The notes under the pieces: generated by a model | The model's input: only the letters and a program-made list of their open reading frames with translations | What the model was told of the DNA's origin: nothing | Databases searched by the model: none | Shown: positions 14,970 to 23,356 of the stretch, in pieces | How positions within the stretch are numbered: position 1 is the stretch's first letter | Layout: each line of letters opens with the position of its first letter | Made by a program: the position numbers and the translations under genes | Source of the DNA: Microthrixaceae bacterium | GTDB lineage: Bacteria > Actinomycetota > Acidimicrobiia > Acidimicrobiales > Microtrichaceae | NCBI GenBank assembly: GCA_023958095.1 | Contig: JAMLGJ010000019.1 | Location: 1 to 64,000, forward strand | DNA length: 64,000 nucleotides | Reading direction: 5' to 3'

Positions 14970-16487
14970 GTGGACACTCCCACGTGGTCAGATTGCGGGG
15001 TGGGATTCCCGCGCGAACCCGATCCGGCACCGCGGCCGGTCGTGCGCGCAGTGCGCACGACCGGCATCTACTGCCGTCCGGGGTGCTCCGCACGTCCTCT
15101 GGAGTCGAACGTCGTGGAGTACCCGCTCGCGGCAGCGGCGGAGGCCGCCGGCTACCGGGCGTGCCACCGCTGCCGGCCATACCAGTCGCCGGATGCAGGT
15201 GCGATAGGGCCCGAGATCGTCTGCCGCGGGGTCAGGATGGTCACCGCGGGAGCGCTCGACGAACACACCGAGGCCGACCTGGCCGCCACACTCGGGGTCT
15301 CCGCGCGCCACCTCCGCAGGGTCTTCACCGAACACCTCGGCGTGACCCCCGACCGCCTCGCCCGGTCGCACCGGGCCCACTTCGCGCGCCGGCTGCTGGA
15401 CGATTCCGACCTGCCCGTGCGCGACGTCGCGTTCGCGGCCGGGTTCGGCAGCGTCCGCCAGCTGCAGCGGGCGATGGTCACCACCTTCGGCGAGCCACCC
15501 AGCGTGCTGCGCGAACGGCGGCCGGGCGGCGACGCCGCGCCGGGGACGACCGGGGGCCTCACGGTGCCGCTGCCCCACGACGGCCCACTCGACTGGCCCT
15601 GGATGTGCCGCTGGCTCGCCACGCGGGCCATCACGGGCGTCGAGACGGTCGACTTCGACGGGGATCCCCCGAACCGGGCGACACTGCGGCGCTCCTTCGA
15701 GGTCGACGGAGAAGCCGCTCTGGTGGAGCTGACGGCCGGGGGCCACGACGGCCGGCTCCTGCTGCGGGTGCACATGCCGCGCTGGGACGACCTCACCCAC
15801 CTGGTTCGCTCGGCGCGCCGGGTCGGGGCAACGGGCTCCGACGCCGCCGACGCCCTGGAGCACCTGGGGGCGGACCCGATCCTCGGGGAGCTCGTGCGCG
15901 GGCGACCCGGGTTGCGTCCCCCGGGCTGCTGGGACCCCTTCGCCGCGGTCGTCCAGGCGGTGCTGGCCCAGCAGGTCAGCACGCGCGCTGCGCGCACACT
16001 CGTCACCCGCCTCGTGCGCGCCCACGGCACACCGGTCGCCGGCCTGGAGGAACTCGGGCTGCACCTCGCGTTCCCGGACCCAGAGCTCCTCGCCGAGGCG
16101 GACCTGTCAGGGGTCGGACTCACCCGACGCCGGGCCGCGACCGTGCGCTCGGTCGCGCTCGCGGTCGGCTCCGGTGAACTCGACCTCGAGGATCCGCTGC
16201 TACTGGCCCCGAACCGTGCAGGTGGGGAGCCCGAGGTGCTCCGGGCGTTGCAGCGGGTCCCCGGCATCGGCCCATGGACGGCCTCCTACGTCGGGATCAG
16301 GATGGGCCTGCCCGACGAGTTCCCGGTGGCCGACCTCGCGCTGCGCGACGCCGTGGGTCTGCTCACCTCTGGACCCCGCCCCAGCACCCGGGAGCTGGCA
16401 GCGCTGTCTGAGGCGTGGCGCCCCCACCGCTCCTTCGCAGCGGTGCACCTCTGGACATGGTTGAGGGAGTTCAGAAGTCCCGGGTGA
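14970..16487 (+). CDS. Ada zinc domain / AraC / AlkA 3-methyladenine glycosylase fusion
   Basis: A roughly 505-aa protein in three parts. (1) Ada N-terminal zinc domain, TTGIYCRPGC plus ACHRCRP, supplying the four cysteines, one of which accepts methyl groups from phosphotriesters in Ada proteins. (2) AraC-type HTH (about 95-185; ATLGVSARHLRRVFTEHLGVTP). (3) AlkA-type glycosylase with the N-terminal AlkA domain (DWPWMCRWLATRAITGVETV) and the helix-hairpin-helix catalytic core: RVPGIGPWTASYVGIRMG followed by the catalytic Asp in FPVADLALRDAVG. It would sense methylation, activate repair genes and excise alkylated bases. The start is uncertain (GTG 14970 or GTG 14949). It ends 17 bp inside the convergent ATPase gene. 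Confidence 0.88.
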   Translation: MDTPTWSDCGVGFPREPDPAPRPVVRAVRTTGIYCRPGCSARPLESNVVEYPLAAAAEAAGYRACHRCRPYQSPDAGAIGPEIVCRGVRMVTAGALDEHTEADLAATLGVSARHLRRVFTEHLGVTPDRLARSHRAHFARRLLDDSDLPVRDVAFAAGFGSVRQLQRAMVTTFGEPPSVLRERRPGGDAAPGTTGGLTVPLPHDGPLDWPWMCRWLATRAITGVETVDFDGDPPNRATLRRSFEVDGEAALVELTAGGHDGRLLLRVHMPRWDDLTHLVRSARRVGATGSDAADALEHLGADPILGELVRGRPGLRPPGCWDPFAAVVQAVLAQQVSTRAARTLVTRLVRAHGTPVAGLEELGLHLAFPDPELLAEADLSGVGLTRRRAATVRSVALAVGSGELDLEDPLLLAPNRAGGEPEVLRALQRVPGIGPWTASYVGIRMGLPDEFPVADLALRDAVGLLTSGPRPSTRELAALSEAWRPHRSFAAVHLWTWLREFRSPG

Positions 16488-17979
16488 AGTACAGCGACAT
16501 CACCCGGTCGACCATGTCGGCGGTGAGCACCGGTTCGGTGCCCAGGTAGCTCGCGATCGACGAGGCCAGCTTGCACACCGTGCCGGGGAGGTACGCCCGC
16601 AGCTCGCCGTCACCCTGGGTGCGCGCGAAGTCGCGCAGGTGGTCCGCTGCCCCGGGCTCGACCCGGATGCCCTTGGCCTCGGTGACCCGCCTGAGGATCT
16701 CGTCGAACTCCGCGTCGGCGCAGGCTCCAACGAAGACCTTCGAGTGGATGCGGCGGAAGAATGCGTCGTCGCCGAGCTTCGCCGGCTGCATGTTGGTCGA
16801 CAGGACCACCTTGAGGTCGAACGGGACCTCGAACTTGCGCCCCATGAGCGTCAGGTAGTCGATGCCACGATCGAGCGGGACGATCCAACGGTTCAGCAGC
16901 TCCTCGGGAGAAGCGCTCTGGCGTCCGAAGTCGTCGATCACGAAGATGCCGTTGTTGGCCTTCAGCTGCAGTGGCGCCAGGTACACACCGGAGTCGGGCT
17001 CGAACGCCAGATCCAACATGCCGGCGTGCAGCTCGCCACCGGCGATCACCGCGGGGCGTTCGCAGGCAACCCAGCGGGGGTCGAGGCCGGGCGGCTGTTG
17101 CGGGATCGGGGTGTGCAGGGTCGGGTCGAACACCGCGACGATCTGGCCCTCGACCTCGATGGCGTGCGGAATCAGCACGTAGTCGCTGTGGGCACGCACG
17201 ATGCGCTCGGCCACACTCGACTTGCCGGTACCGGGGGGTCCGTAGAGGAACATCGCCCCGTCGCCGTGTATCGCCGGGCCGAGTTCGTCGAGCAGGTCAT
17301 CGGCGATGACCAGGTCAGCGAACGCCTCGGTGAGGATCTCGCGGTCGAGGTGCAGCGAGGGGTGCTGGGCCCGCACCACGTCGTGGTAGAGCCCCAGCGA
17401 CACCGGGACCGGGCCCATGTAGCGGCACTCCGAGGAGCGCTGGGCGGCGTGGGCGCGGCCGGCCTCGGTCGGGCTCACCACGTAGGAGCGACCGTCCATG
17501 CCCTGGTACTCCACGAGGTTCCGGTCCCTCATCGCCTGGACCGCCACGTCGACCAGGTTCGCGGTCACGTGGAGCTTCGCCGCGACCGCGGTGGTGGTGT
17601 TGCGCACGTCGACCACGATCTGGCGCAACAGGATGTCCTCGAGCACAGCCGGGTTGATCCCGAGTCCTTCCGGGAGCGCGGGTGGCCGCAAGCGGCTCTC
17701 GAGGCTCGCCAGCTCCTGCTCACCTGGAGCGGTGGCTCCGGGGTCCCCGGTGGCACCCTCCTGCGCACCAGGCGGGCCCTGGTCGCCCACGGCCGGATCG
17801 AGCCCGGCATCGAAGCGGCGTTCCCAGTCGCTCTCCGGCTCTGGGGTGGTGTCCGCGGGCCCCACCTCGACGTCGGGTTCGAGCACTGCTGTGTCCGCCG
17901 GCCGGTCGTACCAGGCTCCCCCCGGTTGCGCGGGTGAGAACTCCGGCAGTTGCTCGGCGGTGCTCGTGCTCTGGTCCAT
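16471..17979 (-). CDS. Orphan AAA+ ATPase with winged-helix-like N-terminal region
   Basis: A 502-aa ATPase. Residues 1-95 are acidic, Pro-rich and probably disordered; 100-180 (AVLEDILLRQIVVDVRNTTT..., LHVTANLVDVAVQAMRDRNL) look like a winged-helix domain. The ATPase core has Walker A GPPGTGKSS (247-255), Walker B GIFVIDDFG (344-352) and sensor 1 STNMQP (N396). The fold resembles MoxR/RuvB-like AAA+ proteins. No VWA partner, no pilus or protease gene and no other ATPase subunit is adjacent, so its client is unknown. Start ATG 17979 has GAGGGG about 6 bases upstream; the upstream in-frame extension is basic and unlikely. It is convergent with the AlkA fusion and divergent from the YceI gene. 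Confidence 0.82.
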   Translation of the reverse strand: MDQSTSTAEQLPEFSPAQPGGAWYDRPADTAVLEPDVEVGPADTTPEPESDWERRFDAGLDPAVGDQGPPGAQEGATGDPGATAPGEQELASLESRLRPPALPEGLGINPAVLEDILLRQIVVDVRNTTTAVAAKLHVTANLVDVAVQAMRDRNLVEYQGMDGRSYVVSPTEAGRAHAAQRSSECRYMGPVPVSLGLYHDVVRAQHPSLHLDREILTEAFADLVIADDLLDELGPAIHGDGAMFLYGPPGTGKSSVAERIVRAHSDYVLIPHAIEVEGQIVAVFDPTLHTPIPQQPPGLDPRWVACERPAVIAGGELHAGMLDLAFEPDSGVYLAPLQLKANNGIFVIDDFGRQSASPEELLNRWIVPLDRGIDYLTLMGRKFEVPFDLKVVLSTNMQPAKLGDDAFFRRIHSKVFVGACADAEFDEILRRVTEAKGIRVEPGAADHLRDFARTQGDGELRAYLPGTVCKLASSIASYLGTEPVLTADMVDRVMSLYFTRDF

Positions 17980-18116
17980 TCGTGCCCCTCGGGTCGTGCA
18001 CCCGCGCGGACGCGTGGACCACCCGAGCCGGTGCAACAGCTGCTCGCGACATCGGCAGCATCGTGCGGGCCCTTGAGCGGCGACCCGGGTGCGCGCCGCT
18101 GGTCGGCTCCGGGTGC

Positions 18117-18122
18117 GACACT
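18117..18122 (+). promoter_or_regulatory. Putative -10 element before the YceI gene
   Basis: GACACT ends six bases before ATG 18129 with no Shine-Dalgarno sequence between. It fits the A2/T6 spacing pattern but lacks the first T, so support comes mainly from its position. Confidence 0.35.
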
Positions 18123-18128
18123 GGCTGC

Positions 18129-18965
18129 ATGACCAATCGCTCCAAGGGCTCCATCGCCGCAGGCATCGCTCTGGCGGTGGTGCTGGTCGCAGCGGGTGTG
18201 TGGTTCCTGTTCTTCCGCAGCGACGCTCCCCCGAAGGTGGACCTCGAGTCGGCCACCGAGCAGGTCACCTCCACCACCACCGGCGACGGCGACGGAGACG
18301 GTGACGGCGCAACGACAACCTCGGAGGCGCCCACACCGGCCGACATCGAGGGCACCTGGGTCGTGGACGACGAGAGCGGGGAGTTCGACTTCGAATCGGC
18401 GACGGGCTCCTTCGCGGGCTACCGCGTGCAGGAGGAGCTGGCCAGCATCGGCAGCACCGAGGCGGTGGGCCGCACGGGTGAGGTCACCGGCGAGATGGCC
18501 ATCGCGGGCACCACCATGGAATCGGTCCAGGTGACCGTCGACCTGTCCGCGATCGAGTCGGACAAGCCAAGGCGCGACAACCGGGTGCAGGATGCTCTCG
18601 AGACCGAGGAGTTCCCGACCGCGGACTTCGAACTGACCGAACCGGTCGAGTTGGGTCCGGACGCCGCAGCGTCCGAGGAGATCTCCGTCGAGGCGACCGG
18701 CGAGTTGACCATCCACGGAGTGACCCGTGAGGTGACCGTCGAGCTCGCGGCTCAGCTCGTGGACGGCACCGCCGTGGTCGTGGGCAGCATCCCCATCGAG
18801 TTGTCCGACTTCGGGGTCGAGGCACCGAGTGCTCCGATGGTCCTCTCGGTCTCCGAGGAGGCCACGATCGAGTTCCAACTCCTGTTCACACCGAGCGACG
18901 CACCACTCGAGCAGGAGGCCTCCGGCGGGGAACCGGCCACGACGGGGAGCACCGCCGCACCCTGA
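18129..18965 (+). CDS. Membrane-anchored YceI-family lipid-binding protein
   Basis: A 278-aa protein with a single N-terminal membrane segment (about 9-29), a Thr/acidic linker containing a GDGDGDGDG run (encoded by GA-C-rich hexamer repeats at about 18287-18308), and a YceI lipocalin-like domain from about 75 to 255 (EFDFESATGSFAGYRVQEEL, then TGELTIHGVTREVTVEL). YceI domains bind long isoprenoids or amphiphilic lipids outside the cytoplasm. A low-complexity tail (EPATTGSTAAP) follows. It is probably anchored outside the membrane with the domain exposed. It is divergent from the AAA+ ATPase gene and is followed by the 18983 gene after 17 bp, though that gene has its own promoter-like hexamer. 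Confidence 0.88.
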   Translation: MTNRSKGSIAAGIALAVVLVAAGVWFLFFRSDAPPKVDLESATEQVTSTTTGDGDGDGDGATTTSEAPTPADIEGTWVVDDESGEFDFESATGSFAGYRVQEELASIGSTEAVGRTGEVTGEMAIAGTTMESVQVTVDLSAIESDKPRRDNRVQDALETEEFPTADFELTEPVELGPDAAASEEISVEATGELTIHGVTREVTVELAAQLVDGTAVVVGSIPIELSDFGVEAPSAPMVLSVSEEATIEFQLLFTPSDAPLEQEASGGEPATTGSTAAP

Positions 18966-18970
18966 TCGAC

Positions 18971-18976
18971 CAGACT
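18971..18976 (+). promoter_or_regulatory. Putative -10 element before the DUF6807 gene
   Basis: CAGACT ends six bases before ATG 18983, identical in sequence and spacing to the element at 2789-2794. It lies only five bases after the YceI stop, suggesting a fresh transcript for the carbohydrate genes. Confidence 0.4.
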
Positions 18977-18982
18977 GCGCCC

Positions 18983-19858
18983 ATGGGACGAAGCGACCCC
19001 GTGCCGATCGGTCAGTGGGCCTACAACTGGCACGACCGCCCCCGACCATTCGTCCACCCGGTGACCACCCCGTCGGGCCGTGTGTTGACCGTCGACGCCC
19101 CGGCGGACCATCCGTGGCACCACGCGCTGTGGTTCACCATCAAGTTCGTCAACGGCGAGAACTTCTGGGAGGAGTACGACGACTACGGCCTGCTCGTGCA
19201 GGACCGACCCCCACGGGTGCTCGGAGCGACCGACGCGGCCGGTCGAATCTGGCGGAGCCACATCTCCTGGCAACGACCGGGAAACCCCGGGGGCACCGGG
19301 GCGGAGGTCGTGATCGACCAGGTCGTGGAGCTCGCCCTCGAACAGCACCGCGACATGGTCGCCATGGACTGGGACGTGCGCCTGGTGCCGCGGGTGGACG
19401 TGGTGCTCGACCGCACGCCCTTCACCACCTGGGGCGGCTACGGGGGGCTCACCTTCCGGGGGCGCGGGGACTGGCACGACACCACCCTGTGGGCCCCCGG
19501 ACACCCGTGGCCCCCGGGGGACGACACCCGGGCGCGGCTGCTCGGGGACGGTTCCAGGTGGTGCAGTCTCGAAGGCATGCTCCCCGGACCGCAGGGCGCT
19601 GAACGGCCCGCCGGGATGGCGATCCTCGACCATCCCGGCAACCCGAACCACCCGACCCCGTGGTACGCGAGCACCAGGGCCGACACCTACGGCGACGAGG
19701 GTTGGTCGAACTTCGTGAACGCGGCCTTCCTGTGGCACGGGCCACTGGAAGTTGCCGCCGGTGAGGAACTGCGGTTGCGCCACCGCGTGGTGACCTGGGA
19801 CGACGAATCGGACCACGAGCGCATCGACTCCGAGTGGGACCGCTGGGTGTCGCGGTGA
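18983..19858 (+). CDS. DUF6807 (PmoA-annotated) family protein
   Basis: A 291-aa protein of the family often mislabelled methane oxygenase PmoA. It shows the family features: FVHPVTTPSGRVLTVDAPADHPWHHALWF (read in two parts, with the HPWHHALWF core), WGGYGGLTFRG in the middle, and GMAILDHPGNPNHPTPWY (in parts) late in the chain. There are no membrane segments, so it is not the membrane subunit of methane monooxygenase. Family members sit in sugar-degradation clusters of soil and marine bacteria next to isomerases and oxidoreductases, and the fold is beta-sandwich-like; a carbohydrate-related role is likely but the reaction is unknown. It overlaps the next gene by 4 bp (GTGA), implying coupled translation. 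Confidence 0.8.
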   Translation: MGRSDPVPIGQWAYNWHDRPRPFVHPVTTPSGRVLTVDAPADHPWHHALWFTIKFVNGENFWEEYDDYGLLVQDRPPRVLGATDAAGRIWRSHISWQRPGNPGGTGAEVVIDQVVELALEQHRDMVAMDWDVRLVPRVDVVLDRTPFTTWGGYGGLTFRGRGDWHDTTLWAPGHPWPPGDDTRARLLGDGSRWCSLEGMLPGPQGAERPAGMAILDHPGNPNHPTPWYASTRADTYGDEGWSNFVNAAFLWHGPLEVAAGEELRLRHRVVTWDDESDHERIDSEWDRWVSR

Positions 19859-22542
19859 GAGCGAAGGCCGATGAGCTGCTCGGACTCACCACCGACACCC
19901 TCGAGCAACTGGTGGCGACGCACCTGCCGCGCTGGCGCATCCCCGGGTTCATGGCCGGACACCCGGTCGAACCCGACGTGGCCGCCGACGTCGCGTTCAC
20001 CCTCGCCCACCTCCACGACGCCGGGGTCACCGAGGTCGCCGGCAGCCCCGTGCCGGATGCCATCGAACAGGTGCTCGCACAGGTCGACGGTTCCCGCACC
20101 CACACGTTCTTCTCCTACCGCGTGGCCGAGACGCTGGCCCGCTTCGGGAGCTTCGACGACAACCAGATCCTGGCCGGCTGGTCACCCCGGGCGCGGGCCG
20201 ACATCGCGGCGGCCACCGACTCCCGCGAGTGGATCCAGCTGTTGGATGCGGGCCTGCCTCGCAACTACGCGGCGGTGCTCGCGCGCTGTGAGGTGGCACG
20301 TGAACGCCTGGGCCTGGAGGTGGACCCGGAGGTGACGGCGGACCTCCTCGGGCGCACCGCGTCGATGCTGGCCACCGATCCACTCGGATACCTCGACGAC
20401 TCGACCCACGGAGTCGGACGCACGGACATCTACACCGTCGACGTCTGGCTGTTCACCGAGCCCCTGGCGGATCGGCTCGGCGACATCTGGACCCGTGGGC
20501 TCGCAACCGCGGTGGAGCTGGTCTCCCGCACCGGGACCCCGGGTGGCTGTGCCATCAGCTGGGGGCGCTCGAGTGGGGCACTGGCAACCGCACTGACCAT
20601 CGAACTCGCCGCCGAGGTGCTGGCGACCGACGACCCCGCACTCCACGGGCGCCGGGACCTGTGGAGCGCACGGCTCGGACCTGCGGTGGCCTCCATGCGG
20701 CGCTGGTTCGAGTCGGGGCTCGTGAACGCCCACGTCGGAAGGAGCCCATATGGCTACAGGGGACCCTTCCGCCGCCTGCAGATGACCGCCGACCTGCTCG
20801 GCAAGCTGGCATGGGCAGCAGCTCGCCTCGGGGCCTGCCGCGTCGACCCCGGCGCCGAACCCGGCGACGGACGCGGCCGTGTCGTGTTCGACCACGACGA
20901 GCTCCTGCCCCTCGGATCGGATCCCGCGGCACACCTCTGGTCTCGCTCGGTTGGGCCGACCGGTTTCGTGGTGCCCTTCGTGGGAGCGACCCGCTCGGAC
21001 TACCTGGCTGCGCCGCGGCGGCCCGGCACCTATGAGGTGCCCGTCGACGCGGCGATCGGATGCTGGGTGCCGGTGGTCCACTCCGGCGCCGAGCAGTACG
21101 CACCCGCAGGGGTGCCCCTGGGCGTGGAGCACGCCCCGGGACGGGTGTCGGCCCGTTGGGGAGCACTCAGGCGGCTCGGCGACCTGGATCCACCCTCCGG
21201 AGGCCACGAACTGCCCGGAACCGCCGAGGTGACCTTCACCGAGGAGGGACGCGCGCTGCGCGTCGAGGTGATGGTGGAGCTCGCGACGGCACCCCATGCG
21301 GTGGCGGTCACGGTGCCCGAGACCTCCGGGACTCCGCTGCGCGTGGAGAACCTGGACGGACCGCGGGAGAAGCCGTTCGCGACCGTGGACACCGCCGGAA
21401 TCGCCGAGTGGCGTTCGTTCTGGGGTGAGCTCCCGGTCGTGCACCAGCACGACCTCGAACCCGACCCTGTCGAGCCACAGCTGTTCCGCAGTTCCTACCG
21501 GGTGACGCCCGCGGTGAGGGTGGCATCCACCGCGCACGGCCACCACTACGACCGGACTCTGTACGGACCCCTCGAACAACGGCGCCGGGCGGTGTCGGTG
21601 GCCAATCCGCTCGGGCCGCTCGGGAGCCCCGACGTGGGGGCGGACGACTTCGACGTGTTCCACCTCCACTGGCCGGAATGGTTGGCCTTCGACGACCTCT
21701 CCGAACACGAGGCCATCGCCAACACGCTGGCGGGGATGGACAAGCCCGTGCTGTGGACCGCTCACAACCTGCGGCCACACGCCAGAGGACCGGGTGATGC
21801 GCATCGGGCGGTCTACGAGCTCTGGGCCTCACGGGCGGACGCGGTGGTGCACCACAGCACCTGGGGACGCGACCGGATGCTGGCGACCCACGACTTCCCC
21901 GACGACACGACGCACCACGTGGTGCCGCACCCGCACTTCGGCGACCTCTACCCGAGTGCGCGCACGCCCCGCGGGGAGGCGGCCGCACGACTCGGGCTGC
22001 CCGAGGAAGGGATCCGGATCGGGCTGCTGGGCGCGCCGCGCAGCGAGCGCGACGTGCAGGGGTTCCTCGAAGCCGTGGCAGCCAGCACCAACCGCGACAT
22101 CCAGGTGTGCTGCTGGTCACTCGCCGCGGATCAGGAGGCTCCCCGGGACGGGCGCATCGCGGTGGCGGAGACCTACCGGATGGTCGATGCGGACACCTAC
22201 GGCCTGCGGCTCGCCGCCTGCGACGTGGTGGCCATGCCCGTGGACCCGGAGGGGGAGATGCTCGGCAGCGGTCTGGCAGCCGACGTGGTCGGCGCCGGTC
22301 TCGCGGCCCTGTGCACTCCCTGGGGCTACACCGAGGAGATCCTCGGCGGTGCGGTGATCCCGATGGGATTCGACCACGGGTCCATGGTCACCGCACTCGA
22401 CGGCCTGGACCGGGACACCGTCGAGGCCTCACGCAGCGCAGCGGTCGACCTGCGGGAGCGCCTCTCCCCCCTGCGCTGCGCCACGGCGACCGAGGAGATA
22501 CTCCTCGGACTGCTCACGGGCTCCCGGGCGGAGCGCCCCTGA
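19855..22542 (+). CDS. DUF2264-like toroid domain fused to a GT4-type glycosyltransferase
   Basis: An 895-aa protein with two unrelated halves. Residues 1-about 330 form a helical repeat region (HTFFSYRVAETLARFGSFDD, then DIYTVDVWLFTEPLADRLG and ISWGRSSGALATALTIELAA) that resembles DUF2264/heparinase-like alpha/alpha toroids; about 330-570 is beta-rich, as in the companion domain of such enzymes. Residues about 595-895 look like a GT-B glycosyltransferase: FDVFHLHWPEWLAF, KPVLWTAHNLRPH, a GLLGAPRSERDVQGFL segment and a C-terminal helix region. The expected donor-binding E-x7-E is not obvious (EGEMLGSGLAADVVGAG is the nearest region). The GTG start overlaps the preceding stop. Substrate unknown; the domain names are my reading and need profile searches. 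Confidence 0.7.
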   Translation: MRAKADELLGLTTDTLEQLVATHLPRWRIPGFMAGHPVEPDVAADVAFTLAHLHDAGVTEVAGSPVPDAIEQVLAQVDGSRTHTFFSYRVAETLARFGSFDDNQILAGWSPRARADIAAATDSREWIQLLDAGLPRNYAAVLARCEVARERLGLEVDPEVTADLLGRTASMLATDPLGYLDDSTHGVGRTDIYTVDVWLFTEPLADRLGDIWTRGLATAVELVSRTGTPGGCAISWGRSSGALATALTIELAAEVLATDDPALHGRRDLWSARLGPAVASMRRWFESGLVNAHVGRSPYGYRGPFRRLQMTADLLGKLAWAAARLGACRVDPGAEPGDGRGRVVFDHDELLPLGSDPAAHLWSRSVGPTGFVVPFVGATRSDYLAAPRRPGTYEVPVDAAIGCWVPVVHSGAEQYAPAGVPLGVEHAPGRVSARWGALRRLGDLDPPSGGHELPGTAEVTFTEEGRALRVEVMVELATAPHAVAVTVPETSGTPLRVENLDGPREKPFATVDTAGIAEWRSFWGELPVVHQHDLEPDPVEPQLFRSSYRVTPAVRVASTAHGHHYDRTLYGPLEQRRRAVSVANPLGPLGSPDVGADDFDVFHLHWPEWLAFDDLSEHEAIANTLAGMDKPVLWTAHNLRPHARGPGDAHRAVYELWASRADAVVHHSTWGRDRMLATHDFPDDTTHHVVPHPHFGDLYPSARTPRGEAAARLGLPEEGIRIGLLGAPRSERDVQGFLEAVAASTNRDIQVCCWSLAADQEAPRDGRIAVAETYRMVDADTYGLRLAACDVVAMPVDPEGEMLGSGLAADVVGAGLAALCTPWGYTEEILGGAVIPMGFDHGSMVTALDGLDRDTVEASRSAAVDLRERLSPLRCATATEEILLGLLTGSRAERP

Positions 22543-23356
22543 GGGCCTCCGGCGGCCGTGCTCCGGTGCCGCCGACAGGACCGTCCCCGACGACCGCGAG
22601 GATCTCCCTCAGCACCGCCGCGTCGCGTCGGAGGTTCGCCGGGTCGTCGTGTTCGACGAACTCGATCAGCACGGAGCGCCTGAAGCCCTCCGGCGCGTCC
22701 AGGTCCCCTGCGGTGCGGATCCATTCGGTCCAGCTGCGACGTTGCCGGGAGAGCGGGTGGCGCGTGCCGTCGCCCGACCAGGCGTAGACGTGCAGGTGCG
22801 CCAGCTGCTCGCCGAGCATCCGGATGGCGGCCACACCCGGCGCCGTCCGCGGAAGTGCCCCCGGTTCCCCGCCCGGGGACCAGTACGGCGGCTGCCAGGC
22901 GCACAGCAGGTTCGGCGCATCGACGCGCTCCAGCAGCGACACCGCCGAAGGGGCACTCGAGGTGAGGGTGCCTCCATGGAACTCCAGGTACACCCACAAC
23001 CCCAGCTCCGCCGCGGCGTCGGCCACCTCGGCGAGGGAATCAGCGGTGCCATCGGGTGGCGCCCAGACGCGCACCGCCGGGGCTCCGAGGGCCACTGCCG
23101 TGTCCAGCACCGGCCCCATGGACCCGGCCGCGGCGCCATCCGCGACCAGGTAGGAGCCGTAGGAGCACACCTCCAGCCCTGCGTCCACGGTGCGCCGGGC
23201 GACCTCGCCGGCGGTGCGCAGGTCGCCGTGGGGGACGTGCACGTCACCACCCCACTCGATGCAGCGCAGGCCCGCTCGTGTTGCCAGCTCCACGATCTCC
23301 GCGGCACTGCACCGGCGGAAGGTGACCGAGCAGAGGCCCGGCTGCAGCCGACTCAC
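22514..23356 (-). CDS. Sugar phosphate isomerase/epimerase-family TIM barrel
   Basis: A 280-aa xylose-isomerase-like TIM barrel. Hallmarks: FRRCSAAEIVELATRAGLRC with CIEWGGDVHVPHGD (metal His region), VYLEFHGGTL (metal Glu and His), LCAWQPPYWSPGG and HLHVYAWSGDG; QLAHLHVY is the usual late strand. It probably binds a divalent metal and isomerises or epimerises a sugar or keto-sugar. The ATG start overlaps the stop of the upstream hydroxyacid dehydrogenase as ATGA, making it the third gene of a minus-strand operon beginning at 25225. Its 3' end overlaps the convergent glycosyltransferase fusion by 29 bp, so the two operons of the cluster meet here. Confidence 0.85.
   Translation of the reverse strand: MSRLQPGLCSVTFRRCSAAEIVELATRAGLRCIEWGGDVHVPHGDLRTAGEVARRTVDAGLEVCSYGSYLVADGAAAGSMGPVLDTAVALGAPAVRVWAPPDGTADSLAEVADAAAELGLWVYLEFHGGTLTSSAPSAVSLLERVDAPNLLCAWQPPYWSPGGEPGALPRTAPGVAAIRMLGEQLAHLHVYAWSGDGTRHPLSRQRRSWTEWIRTAGDLDAPEGFRRSVLIEFVEHDDPANLRRDAAVLREILAVVGDGPVGGTGARPPEALRGAPPGSP

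Noticed and set aside
18287-18308. Short acidic hexamer repeats in the YceI gene
   Set aside because: They encode a simple GD linker between the membrane segment and the domain; this is common and needs no special explanation.
18983-19858. Methane monooxygenase PmoA
   Set aside because: There are no transmembrane helices and no pmoB or pmoC gene; the annotation label of this family is misleading and it belongs to DUF6807.
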